Shown piece by piece: positions 39,219 through 48,742 of a stretch of 64,000 bases of DNA. The DNA lies in contig JAISLW010000268.1 of the NCBI GenBank assembly GCA_031277105.1, positions 1 to 64,000 on the forward strand, written 5' to 3'. Positions within the stretch are counted from its first letter, which is position 1. Each line of letters begins with the position of its first letter. The stretch is from Planctomycetaceae bacterium. Its GTDB lineage: Bacteria > Planctomycetota > Planctomycetia > Pirellulales > Thermoguttaceae. The notes under the pieces were generated by a model, which saw only the letters and a program-made list of their open reading frames with translations, searched no databases and had not been told where the DNA came from. The position numbers and the translations under genes are program-made.

Positions 39219-39242
39219 GGGGTTAGGGTTTAGGGGGTAGGG
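39219..39242 (+). repeat. Telomere-like G-rich repeat
   Basis: GGGGTTAGGGTTTAGGGGGTAGGG. Confidence 0.7.
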
Positions 39243-39319
39243 AATAGTTTTTTACATTCCCTACACCCCGACCACTAACGTCAATGAATTATTGTCAAAA
39301 ATTAAATTTTGATTATGAA

Positions 39320-40054
39320 TTAAATTCCGCTTACAAACTTGAACGTTGCCGCCGAAATCTCGCCCGTCGCAGTCAACACCGATGATACTTTAACATAATA
39401 AATCCCGTCATACGCAGTCGTATCAAGATAAGTAGTCGTATCTGTTCCCGCAAACGAAATCGACGTTACTTCCGCAAACGCCGCATCATAAACCGTAACC
39501 GTATAAGTATGAACCGCCGCCTTGTCCGATAACGACCAACGAATATCGCCAGGCGTAGATTCAACCTTGAAAAATTGCGTAGTCGTATAAATCTCCGACG
39601 TAAACAAACTGCTACTAAACGTACCCAAATCGACAGCGCCCTCAAACGGATTAAGAAAACCAGTATCAATCAATAATTCCATAACCTCATTAGAATTTAA
39701 CGCCGCCGTCGCCAACGAATCTAACAACGTTTGCAACGCCGTATCCAATTCATCTATCGTAATCGGATTAGTTGTAAAATCACGATTGTCAATTTCTATC
39801 GCCGTAATATATTCCCAACCTTCGCCGTCATACTTGTAAATCGATGATTGACCGTCGTTGCTCTCATCATTCAATACTATCGCCAAATCACGAACCAACG
39901 GATCAACAATCGAACTTAAACCCGCAACAGATTCAACAAAATCCCGCACTCGAAAACTATTCGCTGCATTCGGCGTTGACCGCTCATCAATATAAATTTT
40001 AATCGACGTTAAAAACGCTTCCTGATTAGCAGCGTCTATAAATTTTTTCGCCAT
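39320..40054 (-). CDS. Tail-fibre-like paralogous protein 2
   Basis: Paralogous layout to 38469..39209. Confidence 0.55.
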   Translation of the reverse strand: MAKKFIDAANQEAFLTSIKIYIDERSTPNAANSFRVRDFVESVAGLSSIVDPLVRDLAIVLNDESNDGQSSIYKYDGEGWEYITAIEIDNRDFTTNPITIDELDTALQTLLDSLATAALNSNEVMELLIDTGFLNPFEGAVDLGTFSSSLFTSEIYTTTQFFKVESTPGDIRWSLSDKAAVHTYTVTVYDAAFAEVTSISFAGTDTTTYLDTTAYDGIYYVKVSSVLTATGEISAATFKFVSGI

Positions 40055-40115
40055 AAATTACTCCATGTTATAATTAAAGCGACATCCCGTTTAAGGATGT
40101 CGCTCCCCCTGTTTT

Positions 40116-40772
40116 TTACTCACCGCCAAAAATACTTGCTATCAACGCGTCAACTTCCGCATTCGTCATCGCAACGACAGTATCACCGTCAATCACACTG
40201 ATACTTTCCACTTTCAAATCCGTGTAAGCGTGCGAAGCCATAACAGACGATTCAATTATGCCGCCTAACAATTCATAAACATGAATTAAATCAAGTACGC
40301 CGTGATTTGTTATCGCTATATTTGTCGCTTTGGCAAAACCAGTCAATACAGGCGCGTCAAACGTTTCAGTCCAAGCGCCGTCAAAACCATACTTCGTAAC
40401 ATACGTAGCGCTAATCCAACCGTTAGTCGAATTGTATATGTCTTGAACGGAAACATATTCGCTGTCGTCGGCGCTCGATCTGAATAATCCCAAATGCGTA
40501 GTTTCGCCGCCGTCATTAGTCCAAAAACCAAAAAATAAATCAGGTTGACCATTGACCAACGCATAATCAGCAGCAACATCACCCGAAAACGGAGTCAACA
40601 CAGGCTCCGTTGAAGTTTCAAACGCCAACGTTACGCCGCGCGGAACTGCCAAACTCGGAGTCCACGTATAATTCGACGCTTCTATTTTATTCGCCTTGCG
40701 TGCGTCTATAATACCCCACGCATTACTTAAAGCCCGCTGCAAATTAGCAGGATTGACAATTGTTACAGCCAT
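40116..40772 (-). CDS. Tail-fibre-like protein 3
   Basis: MAVTIVNPANLQRALSNAWGIIDARKANKIEAS; similar N-terminal module. Confidence 0.5.
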   Translation of the reverse strand: MAVTIVNPANLQRALSNAWGIIDARKANKIEASNYTWTPSLAVPRGVTLAFETSTEPVLTPFSGDVAADYALVNGQPDLFFGFWTNDGGETTHLGLFRSSADDSEYVSVQDIYNSTNGWISATYVTKYGFDGAWTETFDAPVLTGFAKATNIAITNHGVLDLIHVYELLGGIIESSVMASHAYTDLKVESISVIDGDTVVAMTNAEVDALIASIFGGE

Positions 40773-40783
40773 AATAATTCCTT

Positions 40784-41035
40784 TTAAACTGAATTAAAAA
40801 TTAAATTAGTTATTAAATCAACTTCATCATTCGTCAACGCAACAACATCGATTTCGCCGTTGCCGCCGCCGTCGCCTTGAGTTACCCAATATTCTGTATC
40901 CGTTACAAGAATATTAGGCGGCACATCCCTAATCGCCTGATACAAATATTTGCCAGACGTTACTTTAGCGCCAGCGCCATACGGTATTGCCGGATTATGT
41001 TCAATAAACAATGAAACTGTCATAAATAACAACAA
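40784..41035 (-). CDS. Small tail-associated hypothetical protein
   Basis: Ends DVVALTNDEVDLITNLIF, similar to VVAMTNAEVDALIASIF of the neighbour. Confidence 0.5.
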   Translation of the reverse strand: MLLFMTVSLFIEHNPAIPYGAGAKVTSGKYLYQAIRDVPPNILVTDTEYWVTQGDGGGNGEIDVVALTNDEVDLITNLIFNSV

Positions 41036-41079
41036 AACAAAAAAACACTATAACAAATTACCACTTTCCTGTGTCAAAT

Positions 41080-42336
41080 TTACCAATACGCTTTTATGCC
41101 TAATTGTTTGAATTGTTTTATTGCTAAACGCCACGTAAATAAACTGTCTAAACCGTTGTACAACAATAATTGCTCGATTGGGATTTCATGCAACTTGTTC
41201 AATTTGTCCACACTGGAAATATACGGTTTGACCGGATCGTCATAACCACTTACGCCAAAATTAACCAACGTCTGAAACTTCAAACCACATACCCCCCGCC
41301 TGCAATCCAATATATGCGAATTCAAAAACGTATCCGCGTACCAATTATTGACCGAAACGCCAAACCAAACATTACTCCATCTATCCTCAAACTTCAAATT
41401 ATGCGCTATCTTGGGAATCCCCGATTGCAAAAAAGTACGCCAAACCGGAATAATATCCGGCGTCATCGGAAACGCTACCGTCTCAAAAACCTTCTTATAA
41501 CCGCCTAAACAAACCGAAGCCGATAACACTCGCGAATTAGATACTTCAGGCTTCAAACAATTCGTCTCATAATCGAAAGCCGCATAACCCTTGTCAAAAT
41601 TGCCGATATATTGCAATATTTCAGATATTTCATTTTTAGCGTATAACAATTTGACTTGATTTTGCGGCTCGATTTCACACGTTCCAAACGGGCGCTTGTC
41701 AATTACCCGCTTAATATTTTCGATATGTTTGTTAAACCACAAAGCGGCAACTACACCCGAACCCCGCATCGCCGATATATCGCCGCCGCCATATTCCACT
41801 ACCGAATCATAATCATACGTCGGACATATCCACGCATTCCAACGTTTCGACGGAATTTGACAACCGTAATAACGAACCGCATCGCCAACTTCCAAACCAC
41901 TAAAAGCGCCAGATAATACAGATTGAACCGCAACAATACCAAGCGGAATTATTACAACAGGATTTAACTCCTTGACCGTTTTGTGTAAATTGTACAAACA
42001 AGACGTTGCCGCTACGTCAATATTAGACGCACCGTAACAAGCAACAGCGCCAGTCAACCAACAATCATTACGCAAATCAAAATCAATATTATTAAACGCC
42101 TCCCGCAACAATACATCCGTATCGCCAAACCACGAACCCGACGCATTGTTCATAGACGTAGGCGATCCCATTACAATCAGAATTTTTGATTTACCGTTAC
42201 CGCTCGGTTGTAACGGATTGATACATTTTTTTGACGATTGCGAATTATTTTGCGATTTACGCCCGCAAGTCCCGCAACGCGCCGCTACCGGTTGTTGCAA
42301 TAACTTCGATTTAATTTCACGACTAAATAACGCCAT
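41080..42336 (-). CDS. UDG-superfamily-like domain fused to DnaQ-like 3'-5' exonuclease domain
   Basis: ILIVMGSP...GSWFGDTDVLLREAF...LTGAVAC (UDG family 4/5-like) and GYAAFDYETNCLKPE...AHNLKFE...YNGLDSLFTWRL (exonuclease). Confidence 0.65.
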   Translation of the reverse strand: MALFSREIKSKLLQQPVAARCGTCGRKSQNNSQSSKKCINPLQPSGNGKSKILIVMGSPTSMNNASGSWFGDTDVLLREAFNNIDFDLRNDCWLTGAVACYGASNIDVAATSCLYNLHKTVKELNPVVIIPLGIVAVQSVLSGAFSGLEVGDAVRYYGCQIPSKRWNAWICPTYDYDSVVEYGGGDISAMRGSGVVAALWFNKHIENIKRVIDKRPFGTCEIEPQNQVKLLYAKNEISEILQYIGNFDKGYAAFDYETNCLKPEVSNSRVLSASVCLGGYKKVFETVAFPMTPDIIPVWRTFLQSGIPKIAHNLKFEDRWSNVWFGVSVNNWYADTFLNSHILDCRRGVCGLKFQTLVNFGVSGYDDPVKPYISSVDKLNKLHEIPIEQLLLYNGLDSLFTWRLAIKQFKQLGIKAYW

Positions 42337-42523
42337 AATAAATTTAGAAAATAATAAAGAAAAATTCGGAATGCAGAATTAGAGACGTTAGTCTTTGTAA
42401 ATTGGTTTTGTCCAATTGTTTTTATATCCTGATCTACGATAGTAGAAATTAAGTAATACTTCTAAAAAAAACAAATGACCCAAGAATACAAACATAATTC
42501 CGCATCCCAAATTCCAAAAATTT

Positions 42524-43555
42524 TTACGCTTTTTTCACTTCCGTAATATACGTCATTACGCCGTCGTCGATCAAAATACAATCTTCACAAACTGTACAAA
42601 TATCGAACTTACCCAATAAATCTAATAACAATTTCGGATGTACTTTGAAAGTTACGCTGGCGCCGGAATATGCTACTGGATATTTTGATTTGAACCAACC
42701 GTACAAGCCTTCGCCTTTCATTTCAATTTGACTGCGTTCAGGGTTAAACGTAACAGTTATTTCATCCGAACCTCGCATATTTTCTTTGCTAAAAACAAAA
42801 GCGGTTTCAATTGAATCCCGCAACCCGTCTGGAAAAGTAACATCAACGCCGCTGCGTTTCTTGTTAATTATCGGGTCAACAGGAACGTCATACGAAACAT
42901 TATGCCGCCTGCAATCTATATGCAAACCGTGAATATTTCTGAAATGTAACCAATTGCTTGTTACCGAATATTCAGTTACGCCCATTTTTAGTATTGAACG
43001 TAAATGACCATGCCGTACCAGACACGAACCGTCTATACCAAAATCCCAACGCACTCTACACAATTGGTGCAGCGTCGCCGACTCAATATAATTGTCCGTA
43101 ATATGAATTGACGATAATTGGAAGTCGTCGTTGCTTTGCGAAACGCAATCCTCGACTATTACGACGGCAGTTGCGAATTTATCCGGCAACGGTCGCCAAA
43201 CGGCGCTCGCAGAACGTTCTAATATGTCTATCGGCAACATCAAATTCGGATCGCACTTTATACCCGCTTCAACTTTATCGCCCCTTATAATCAATTCCGA
43301 TTCACGCTGTTCTAACGTAACCGTCGCATCTGTTAATTTTGATAAAACTTTGAAAAACGGCTCGGCGACAACAGCGCCCGTTATACCCAAATCCAACGGC
43401 ACAAAACAAGCGATATTTTCGTTAAACGTATAAGCCCATTTGCTAGCGCCGTCAAACGCTATACAATCCGATTGTTCTATTACTTCCTTGTCAGTCAGAC
43501 CCGGCTTCAACAATTCCAAATCCGCCAACAATTGACTACGATCAACATTTTCCAT
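42524..43555 (-). CDS. Sliding clamp (DNA polymerase III beta)-like protein
   Basis: Three-domain clamp-like layout: EPFFKVLSKLTDATVTLEQRESELIIRGDKVEAGI; SSIHITDNYIESATLHQLCRVRW. Confidence 0.5.
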   Translation of the reverse strand: MENVDRSQLLADLELLKPGLTDKEVIEQSDCIAFDGASKWAYTFNENIACFVPLDLGITGAVVAEPFFKVLSKLTDATVTLEQRESELIIRGDKVEAGIKCDPNLMLPIDILERSASAVWRPLPDKFATAVVIVEDCVSQSNDDFQLSSIHITDNYIESATLHQLCRVRWDFGIDGSCLVRHGHLRSILKMGVTEYSVTSNWLHFRNIHGLHIDCRRHNVSYDVPVDPIINKKRSGVDVTFPDGLRDSIETAFVFSKENMRGSDEITVTFNPERSQIEMKGEGLYGWFKSKYPVAYSGASVTFKVHPKLLLDLLGKFDICTVCEDCILIDDGVMTYITEVKKA

Positions 43556-44267
43556 AAATAAACCTCAATAATTTTTCAGGCGAAACGCCATACTGATTTG
43601 ACCACTTCACTAAATATTTACGCATTTCCAATTGCGTTATTTCAAGACGTTTAACAGACAAACCAAAACCAGACTCAAAATGAAATTGTACAAACGATTC
43701 ACTAGCGCCTATTTGACCTAGTACGTACTTCGTCAATCCTGTATCCAATTCAACGCCGCAACCCAACAATTTCGATTGCACGTCGTTGACTACGTACAAA
43801 CTGCGACCTACCGCTAATTCCAATTCAGCAAAATCACAATCCCAAATAAAACGTTGCAAATAATTCATAACCGGTCGCAACCGCTCGCTAGAATACGGAT
43901 TGACCGATAATTTATACTCATGCAAAATAACGCGAAACCATTCAATAAATTGCTGCGGCGAATTGTGTACGCGTTTGTTATTCAATTTGTACCAATCTAT
44001 AACTTGCCGCACAACTGTTTCGCCGTACTTGTCCGATAACGCTTGCAATTGTTTACGCCAACGCTTAACTTGCTGCGAAGTACGCCACGTGCATTCCGTA
44101 ACCGTTAATAATTCATTTAACATACGATTAACATTAGAACGCACGCCCGCAACAGGATTACCGCAAGAAATACCGCCAGCCAATCTATTACCACGCGAAA
44201 CCAAAACCATAAACAATTCAGCAAAAAAGATAATTGAAAACAAAAAGGAAAAACTTAAACAAGTCAA
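43542..44267 (-). CDS. Hypothetical protein
   Basis: ORF overlapping the clamp-like gene start; likely co-transcribed. Confidence 0.5.
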   Translation of the reverse strand: MTCLSFSFLFSIIFFAELFMVLVSRGNRLAGGISCGNPVAGVRSNVNRMLNELLTVTECTWRTSQQVKRWRKQLQALSDKYGETVVRQVIDWYKLNNKRVHNSPQQFIEWFRVILHEYKLSVNPYSSERLRPVMNYLQRFIWDCDFAELELAVGRSLYVVNDVQSKLLGCGVELDTGLTKYVLGQIGASESFVQFHFESGFGLSVKRLEITQLEMRKYLVKWSNQYGVSPEKLLRFIYGKC

Positions 44268-44314
44268 ATACGACCAATTAAATATATCCCCAACGTATAA
44301 ACAACCGCTAATAT

Positions 44315-44342
44315 ATTATGCCAATTGAAACAGAATAATTAT
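44315..44342 (-). promoter_or_regulatory. YTAATT-N12-NNGGCATA motif (one mismatch)
   Basis: Reverse strand ATAATTATTCTGTTTCAATTGGCATAAT. Confidence 0.5.
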
Positions 44343-44437
44343 TAAAATTAAATTTGACCGCGCAAGAAAAAACGGCACACTCAATTTTACTCGAATGTAC
44401 CGCATCTACGATAGTAAAAATTTTAACGTTCAAGAAA

Positions 44438-44740
44438 TTATCGCCGTCTGTTTTTCACGGGAATTTTCTTTTCCTCTTCCTCATCGTTTTCGACTTTGTC
44501 TTTATCTTTGGAATTTTTGACTTTGTCGTCTTCTTCGTCTTCATCTTCGTTTTCAACGTCCTCGTCTTCATCTTCGTTTTTTACGTCTTCGTCTTCGTCG
44601 TCATTTTCAACATCTTTGTCTTTATCTTTGGAATTTTTGACTTTTTTGTTGAAAACGGACATTGAGCTGAATCCGAGCGAAGTATTAGCATCGCCTTGCA
44701 ACGCCTCAAAAGCGCTAATATCGGCTAATTCTATAGACAT
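44438..44740 (-). CDS. NQN-ADIS family variant with extremely acidic tail
   Basis: MSIELADISAFEALQGDANTSLGFSSMSVFNKK then DVENDDEDEDVKNEDEDEDVENEDEDEEDD. Confidence 0.75.
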   Translation of the reverse strand: MSIELADISAFEALQGDANTSLGFSSMSVFNKKVKNSKDKDKDVENDDEDEDVKNEDEDEDVENEDEDEEDDKVKNSKDKDKVENDEEEEKKIPVKNRRR

Positions 44741-44778
44741 ATCTTACTTCTCCATTACTTTGTTAAATTAACAACCAC

Positions 44779-44829
44779 GCCATAAATGGCACTGCTATCA
44801 ATATAACCCAAAACAAAAATCATGTGTCA
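44779..44829 (-). promoter_or_regulatory. Promoter plus leader hairpin of NQN-family gene 44438
   Basis: Reverse strand TTGACA-N18-TATATT then GCCATTTATGGC. Confidence 0.6.
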
Positions 44830-44896
44830 ACAAAAAAACAAAACAATAAACATTTAAAATAAGATTACACAAAGTCTGACTACGCCAAACAATAAT

Positions 44897-45268
44897 TTAT
44901 CCTAAATCGGTTATTTCGGTTGCTTGTGCATTGTTAGGCGGTTCATCTAACATTTCAAAACAACACATCAAACCGCTAATAAACGCACAATCCCAAATAT
45001 GAACAACCATCGACACTACATCAGGCGTAAATACTTCTATACGCTCAATCTGCTTGCGAACCTCTGGATACTCCGCTAAAAAATTTTCATATTCAACCTT
45101 GCCCAAATCATGCAACGATTCAAACATCTTCGCCAATTTACCCTCTACATCTTTTTCGTTTTCTGACATACCAAAAATAAATAAATTTGTTAAACCAAAA
45201 TCGACCGCTAAAAAATACTCACAATTTGACCAACACTTTATATCAAGGATTATCCGCTGTTGATTCAA
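44897..45268 (-). CDS. Hypothetical protein
   Basis: 123-aa ORF MNQQRIILDIKCWSNCEYFLAVDFG... Confidence 0.5.
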   Translation of the reverse strand: MNQQRIILDIKCWSNCEYFLAVDFGLTNLFIFGMSENEKDVEGKLAKMFESLHDLGKVEYENFLAEYPEVRKQIERIEVFTPDVVSMVVHIWDCAFISGLMCCFEMLDEPPNNAQATEITDLG

Positions 45269-45290
45269 TTTTTCTTGTCAATTGACTAGC

Positions 45291-45626
45291 CTAATAAACG
45301 CCATCCCAAAGCAACGCAGACGCCGTCGTATCTGTAATTCCGTGCGTATTACCATCAGGATCGATTCCTTACAATTCCCCCGCAGCGCCAATTTGTCTAG
45401 CTATTGCCCGTCTGATTACACATTTATAATCAGCATCCCACCGAGCATAAACTTGATACGTTTTTAACATTTCGTTTATAACATTTGCAACTTCAACACA
45501 CTCGTCAACCGTTACTTCACCCTATCAATAATCTTGCATTACGTAATTAGTCGCATATTTCTCATGATCTGCTGTAGTGTCCGTTATGGAATCCGTATCA
45601 AGTACAAAAATCGGTTTAACTGACAT
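45291..45626 (-). pseudogene. Reading frame interrupted by three in-frame stops
   Basis: MSVKPIFVLDTDSITDTTADHEKYATNYVMQDY**GEVTVDECVEVANVINEMLKTYQVYARWDADYKCVIRRAIARQIGAAGEL*GIDPDGNTHGITDTTASALLWDGVY*; RBS ggag upstream. Confidence 0.65.
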
Positions 45627-45641
45627 ACTTATTTCTCCAAT

Positions 45642-45800
45642 TTAATTTTTAATTTTACAATTTTTAGCCTTTGCCTCTTCTTTAACCCTTTTAGCTATCA
45701 ATTTGTCAACTGCTCTATCCACAGCCTTATCGATAGCGGCAAACAACTTTTTAGTACCGGGTTCTAACTCCGGTTTCTTTATAAATTTTTCGTTTTTCAT
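45642..45800 (-). CDS. Small Lys-rich protein
   Basis: MKNEKFIKKPELEPGTKKLFAAIDKAVDRAVDKLIAKRVKEEAKAKNCKIKN with upstream purine-rich RBS. Confidence 0.55.
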   Translation of the reverse strand: MKNEKFIKKPELEPGTKKLFAAIDKAVDRAVDKLIAKRVKEEAKAKNCKIKN

Positions 45801-45802
45801 TT

Positions 45803-46243
45803 TTACTTTTCCTTTCTAACTCTTAATGTCCAATATCCTCCAGAGCGTCCTACGCCGATCCGGTTGATATTTCTTTTCATCATCACGTTCCAATGCGGCG
45901 GCGAATTACGCCATTGGTTGAATGCGTTGCGGCTAATGTTGTTGTTAAACGCAACGCATTCGGCGCAACCTTTCCGCTCGCTTGCGGAGGCGTGCCAAAT
46001 ACGCGTTACGCTATAAACAAAAAAGCCCCGCACTACGCGAGGCTTGCTACTCCGCAAAGTATCCGACCACCGGCGGCAGTCTTGCACCAATTCGTCGTCA
46101 ACCTCCAACTTGCACAACCCCGCTTTAACACGGGTAGCGTTCAACTTAACAATCACCTCCCGCTCGCCCGTTTCCAATTCAACGCCAAAACAAATTACGC
46201 CAAACATCGCAAAAATCACAAACGCCAAAAAAATCCTTTTCAT
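45803..46243 (-). CDS. Secreted CAP/SCP-like domain protein
   Basis: Signal peptide MKRIFLAFVIFAMFGVICFG; LNATRVKAGLCKLEVDDEL; FNQWRNSPPHWNVMMKRNINRIGVG. Confidence 0.7.
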   Translation of the reverse strand: MKRIFLAFVIFAMFGVICFGVELETGEREVIVKLNATRVKAGLCKLEVDDELVQDCRRWSDTLRSSKPRVVRGFFVYSVTRIWHASASERKGCAECVAFNNNISRNAFNQWRNSPPHWNVMMKRNINRIGVGRSGGYWTLRVRKEK

Positions 46244-46304
46244 AAAATCTCCTTTGTCAAAAAAAACCAATACGTTAAACTTGCTCTTAAAATTTGTGTA
46301 ATAC

Positions 46305-46332
46305 TGTATGCCAATTTATCTATCAGAATTAG
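46305..46332 (-). promoter_or_regulatory. YTAATT-N12-NNGGCATA motif
   Basis: Reverse strand CTAATTCTGATAGATAAATTGGCATACA. Confidence 0.55.
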
Positions 46333-46487
46333 AATAAAAAAATGAAAAACAAGCCTAAAGAAAATAATTGACTGTTTTTTTCAGTTACGAGGCTTTTCTG
46401 TTCGATATTAAATTGTAGAATAATAACAATAATAACACTTGACTACACAAACCAAACAAAACCAAAAATAAATAGGATGTAAACCAA

Positions 46488-46613
46488 ATGATCAATAGCG
46501 TAGAATTTGCAAAATTCATTTTGCTACGTGCAAAAGAATTAGACATCGAAACGGAAGAAACAAATAAAGTCATGAACAACAAGCATTGTCTGTATCAATT
46601 TCGTTTTGTTTAA
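46488..46613 (+). CDS. Small ORF (41 aa)
   Basis: MINSVEFAKFILLRAKELDIETEETNKVMNNKHCLYQFRFV with upstream aggatg. Confidence 0.45.
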   Translation: MINSVEFAKFILLRAKELDIETEETNKVMNNKHCLYQFRFV

Positions 46614-46806
46614 CGCAACCGCAAAATGCATTCGGCTTGTCCAACACTTCCCACAATTTTTAAGGACTTTATTAAAATTCTCTTATAATAGATTACGCCT
46701 ATAACTTGATCAAAATATCAGCAGGTATTTTTACCTTCACACCGTTCAACTCCACATCGACAAATACGTTCAATCCGCATCTATTACGTTAAAATTCAAC
46801 ATTATC

Positions 46807-47355
46807 CTATTCTTCGTCCGGTTCGTATTCTGACCGTTTTGATTTCTTTTTTTGGTCTTGGTCAACTTCCGGCAGACCGTTTTCAATCACGTCCAACCAA
46901 TCTAGGTCACGATGATCAATCCACCAATGAGCATATTGCACAGATTGCAATTGCTTAAATATTTTCTTACACAACGATCTGTTTTGTACCGCTTGCATAT
47001 TGTCAGACTCGTTACAATATTTGACCGCTACGTCGTCAAACGCTTTCAACATTTTTTCTCGCAACGTTGCAGCCCAAGCAACTTGCTTTTCCGTTCCACG
47101 CAATTCAGGCAAACTAGATAAAAATTCCAAATCCGCAACCAACCCCTCAACCGTAAAACCACGACGCTCAATAAACCAACTAGCCGAACTAATACGCCAC
47201 AATTGAGCAATACACGCTTCCTTACTGTCGCCGTCTATACCCGAATTATAAATACAGTTATGAAACTTGTCCCGAATACTTTCCGCCCACTCAACCTGCT
47301 TGTCCGTACCTATCAAAGCAACTTCAACAACCTCTATCTCATTTTCGCAAGACAT
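46807..47355 (-). CDS. Protein with duplicated GT[DE]KQVxWA motif
   Basis: IGTDKQVEWAESIRDK and RGTEKQVAWAATLREK. Confidence 0.6.
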   Translation of the reverse strand: MSCENEIEVVEVALIGTDKQVEWAESIRDKFHNCIYNSGIDGDSKEACIAQLWRISSASWFIERRGFTVEGLVADLEFLSSLPELRGTEKQVAWAATLREKMLKAFDDVAVKYCNESDNMQAVQNRSLCKKIFKQLQSVQYAHWWIDHRDLDWLDVIENGLPEVDQDQKKKSKRSEYEPDEE

Positions 47356-47449
47356 AAAAATCTCCTTTCACCCACTTCATCACACATATCTACAATTCAC
47401 CAAAAAATAAGTCAAATTAGACCAAACAAAAATTTATACTGACAATCAG

Positions 47450-47477
47450 AGTATGCCAACAAAAAAAGAAAAATTAA
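47450..47477 (-). promoter_or_regulatory. YTAATT-N12-NNGGCATA motif
   Basis: Reverse strand TTAATTTTTCTTTTTTTGTTGGCATACT. Confidence 0.65.
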
Positions 47478-47548
47478 TGGCAAAAAATAGCCGTCTGACA
47501 AGTAGAACCAAACGGCTAATCTACGATAAAACCAAAAATTTAATTTAC

Positions 47549-47962
47549 CTAAAATGATTGTTCTTCAGTCTCCTTTGAAAGCGGAAGGTAATATGATTTA
47601 TACGAACCTGTAACGCCTAGTTTATTTAACCTGTCAAAAGTAGGTTTAAGTTTGCTTATAACGCTAGTTTTTTCATCCGTGTATTGATCGTTAAGTTTAT
47701 TTTCGTTTTCATCCATTAAGTGTCTATAATGCGTAGCCATACGGTAAATATCATTTTCTAGTTTTTTTACTTCGTCAATGAGTTTAGATATTTCTTTCAC
47801 ATCCTTGCGAGATATTGTACTTTGTTGTCTCTGTACTTTCCAAGTAACATTATTGACCGCTCGACCATTCTGAAAAGCGCCCATTTGACTACAAAACGAA
47901 TCATTAGCCTGATTCTGTAACGATTCAAATATCGCTATATCCGCAACATTTTGATTACTCAT
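47549..47962 (-). CDS. NQN-ADIS signature family protein
   Basis: MSNQNVADIAIFESLQNQANDSFCSQMGAFQNG; start at 47962 supported by taggaga RBS. Confidence 0.85.
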   Translation of the reverse strand: MSNQNVADIAIFESLQNQANDSFCSQMGAFQNGRAVNNVTWKVQRQQSTISRKDVKEISKLIDEVKKLENDIYRMATHYRHLMDENENKLNDQYTDEKTSVISKLKPTFDRLNKLGVTGSYKSYYLPLSKETEEQSF

Positions 47963-48006
47963 AAAATTTCTCCTACATTTTTTGTTTATTTGTTTACTAT
48001 TTATCC

Positions 48007-48061
48007 TTTGTTCAAAGGAACGAATTGACATAGTACAAAAAAAAATAAAATTGTGTCACAC
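48007..48061 (-). promoter_or_regulatory. Promoter plus leader hairpin of NQN-family gene 47549
   Basis: Reverse strand GTGACA-N18-TACTAT then CCTTTGaaCAAAGG. Confidence 0.55.
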
Positions 48062-48142
48062 ACAAAATAATCCCCAAAATAATCCCCAAAGTGATCATTT
48101 TATTATGTCTACACAAATTATCAAAATAAGTCAAACTATGTT

Positions 48143-48200
48143 TTGACACAAACCTAGTTTTTTTTTGTATTATGCCAATTCGTTTCTCTTACAGTAAGAG
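48143..48200 (+). promoter_or_regulatory. Promoter plus leader hairpin of NQN-family gene 48231
   Basis: TTGACA-N19-TATTAT then CTCTTAcagTAAGAG. Confidence 0.6.
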
Positions 48201-48230
48201 GTAAATGTTAAACAAAATTGGAGAATAATT

Positions 48231-48677
48231 ATGAAAAACCAAAACATCGCAGATATTAGCGTATTCGAATCAATACAAACAGATCAACATACTAAAACTG
48301 GTATGAGTCAAATGAACGTATTTAACAACAATTGTTCGATTAAAAATAGCGCTCTTTTGGATAAAGCCGCTATGGACGTTAAAAAATATCGTGCAAAAGT
48401 AGATGCGTTTATCAAATTAGGCAATGAAGTAGCAAAACGACGTGAAAAATTCGTGTCAAAAGAACGCGACGCTATTTTTAAGTATGAAACGTCTGACGAA
48501 TACATTAAAGAACGCATACGAGTTTTTGGCGTGCTTGGCGCAAACCCTAACGATCCTGAAGCATTAGCCGACGAAAAACAAAGTAACGAAATAGCAACAG
48601 CCAGATACGAAGCAGAACAGAAACTTGCCGCTTTGGTAAAAAGCGATCACGCATTATTTTGGAGATATTCTTATTAA
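48231..48677 (+). CDS. NQN-ADIS signature family protein
   Basis: MKNQNIADISVFESIQTDQHTKTGMSQMNVFNNN; RBS gga. Confidence 0.88.
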   Translation: MKNQNIADISVFESIQTDQHTKTGMSQMNVFNNNCSIKNSALLDKAAMDVKKYRAKVDAFIKLGNEVAKRREKFVSKERDAIFKYETSDEYIKERIRVFGVLGANPNDPEALADEKQSNEIATARYEAEQKLAALVKSDHALFWRYSY

Positions 48678-48742
48678 AAACACCACCTATAATTTAATCT
48701 ATTTTAACAAAAAACAACTCAAATAAAAAAGGAAACAAATAT

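Noticed and set aside
44354-44771. Ser/Phe-rich plus-strand ORFs
   Set aside because: Antisense of the acidic-tail gene 44438..44740; no RBS-supported start.
45291-45626. Stop-codon reassignment
   Set aside because: All three stops occur here, including tandem TGA-TAG; other genes in the window use stops normally.
48168-48180. TATGCCAA at 48171 as the same motif class
   Set aside because: No TTAATT at the required distance on the opposite strand; better explained as the -10 of a + strand TTGACA promoter.
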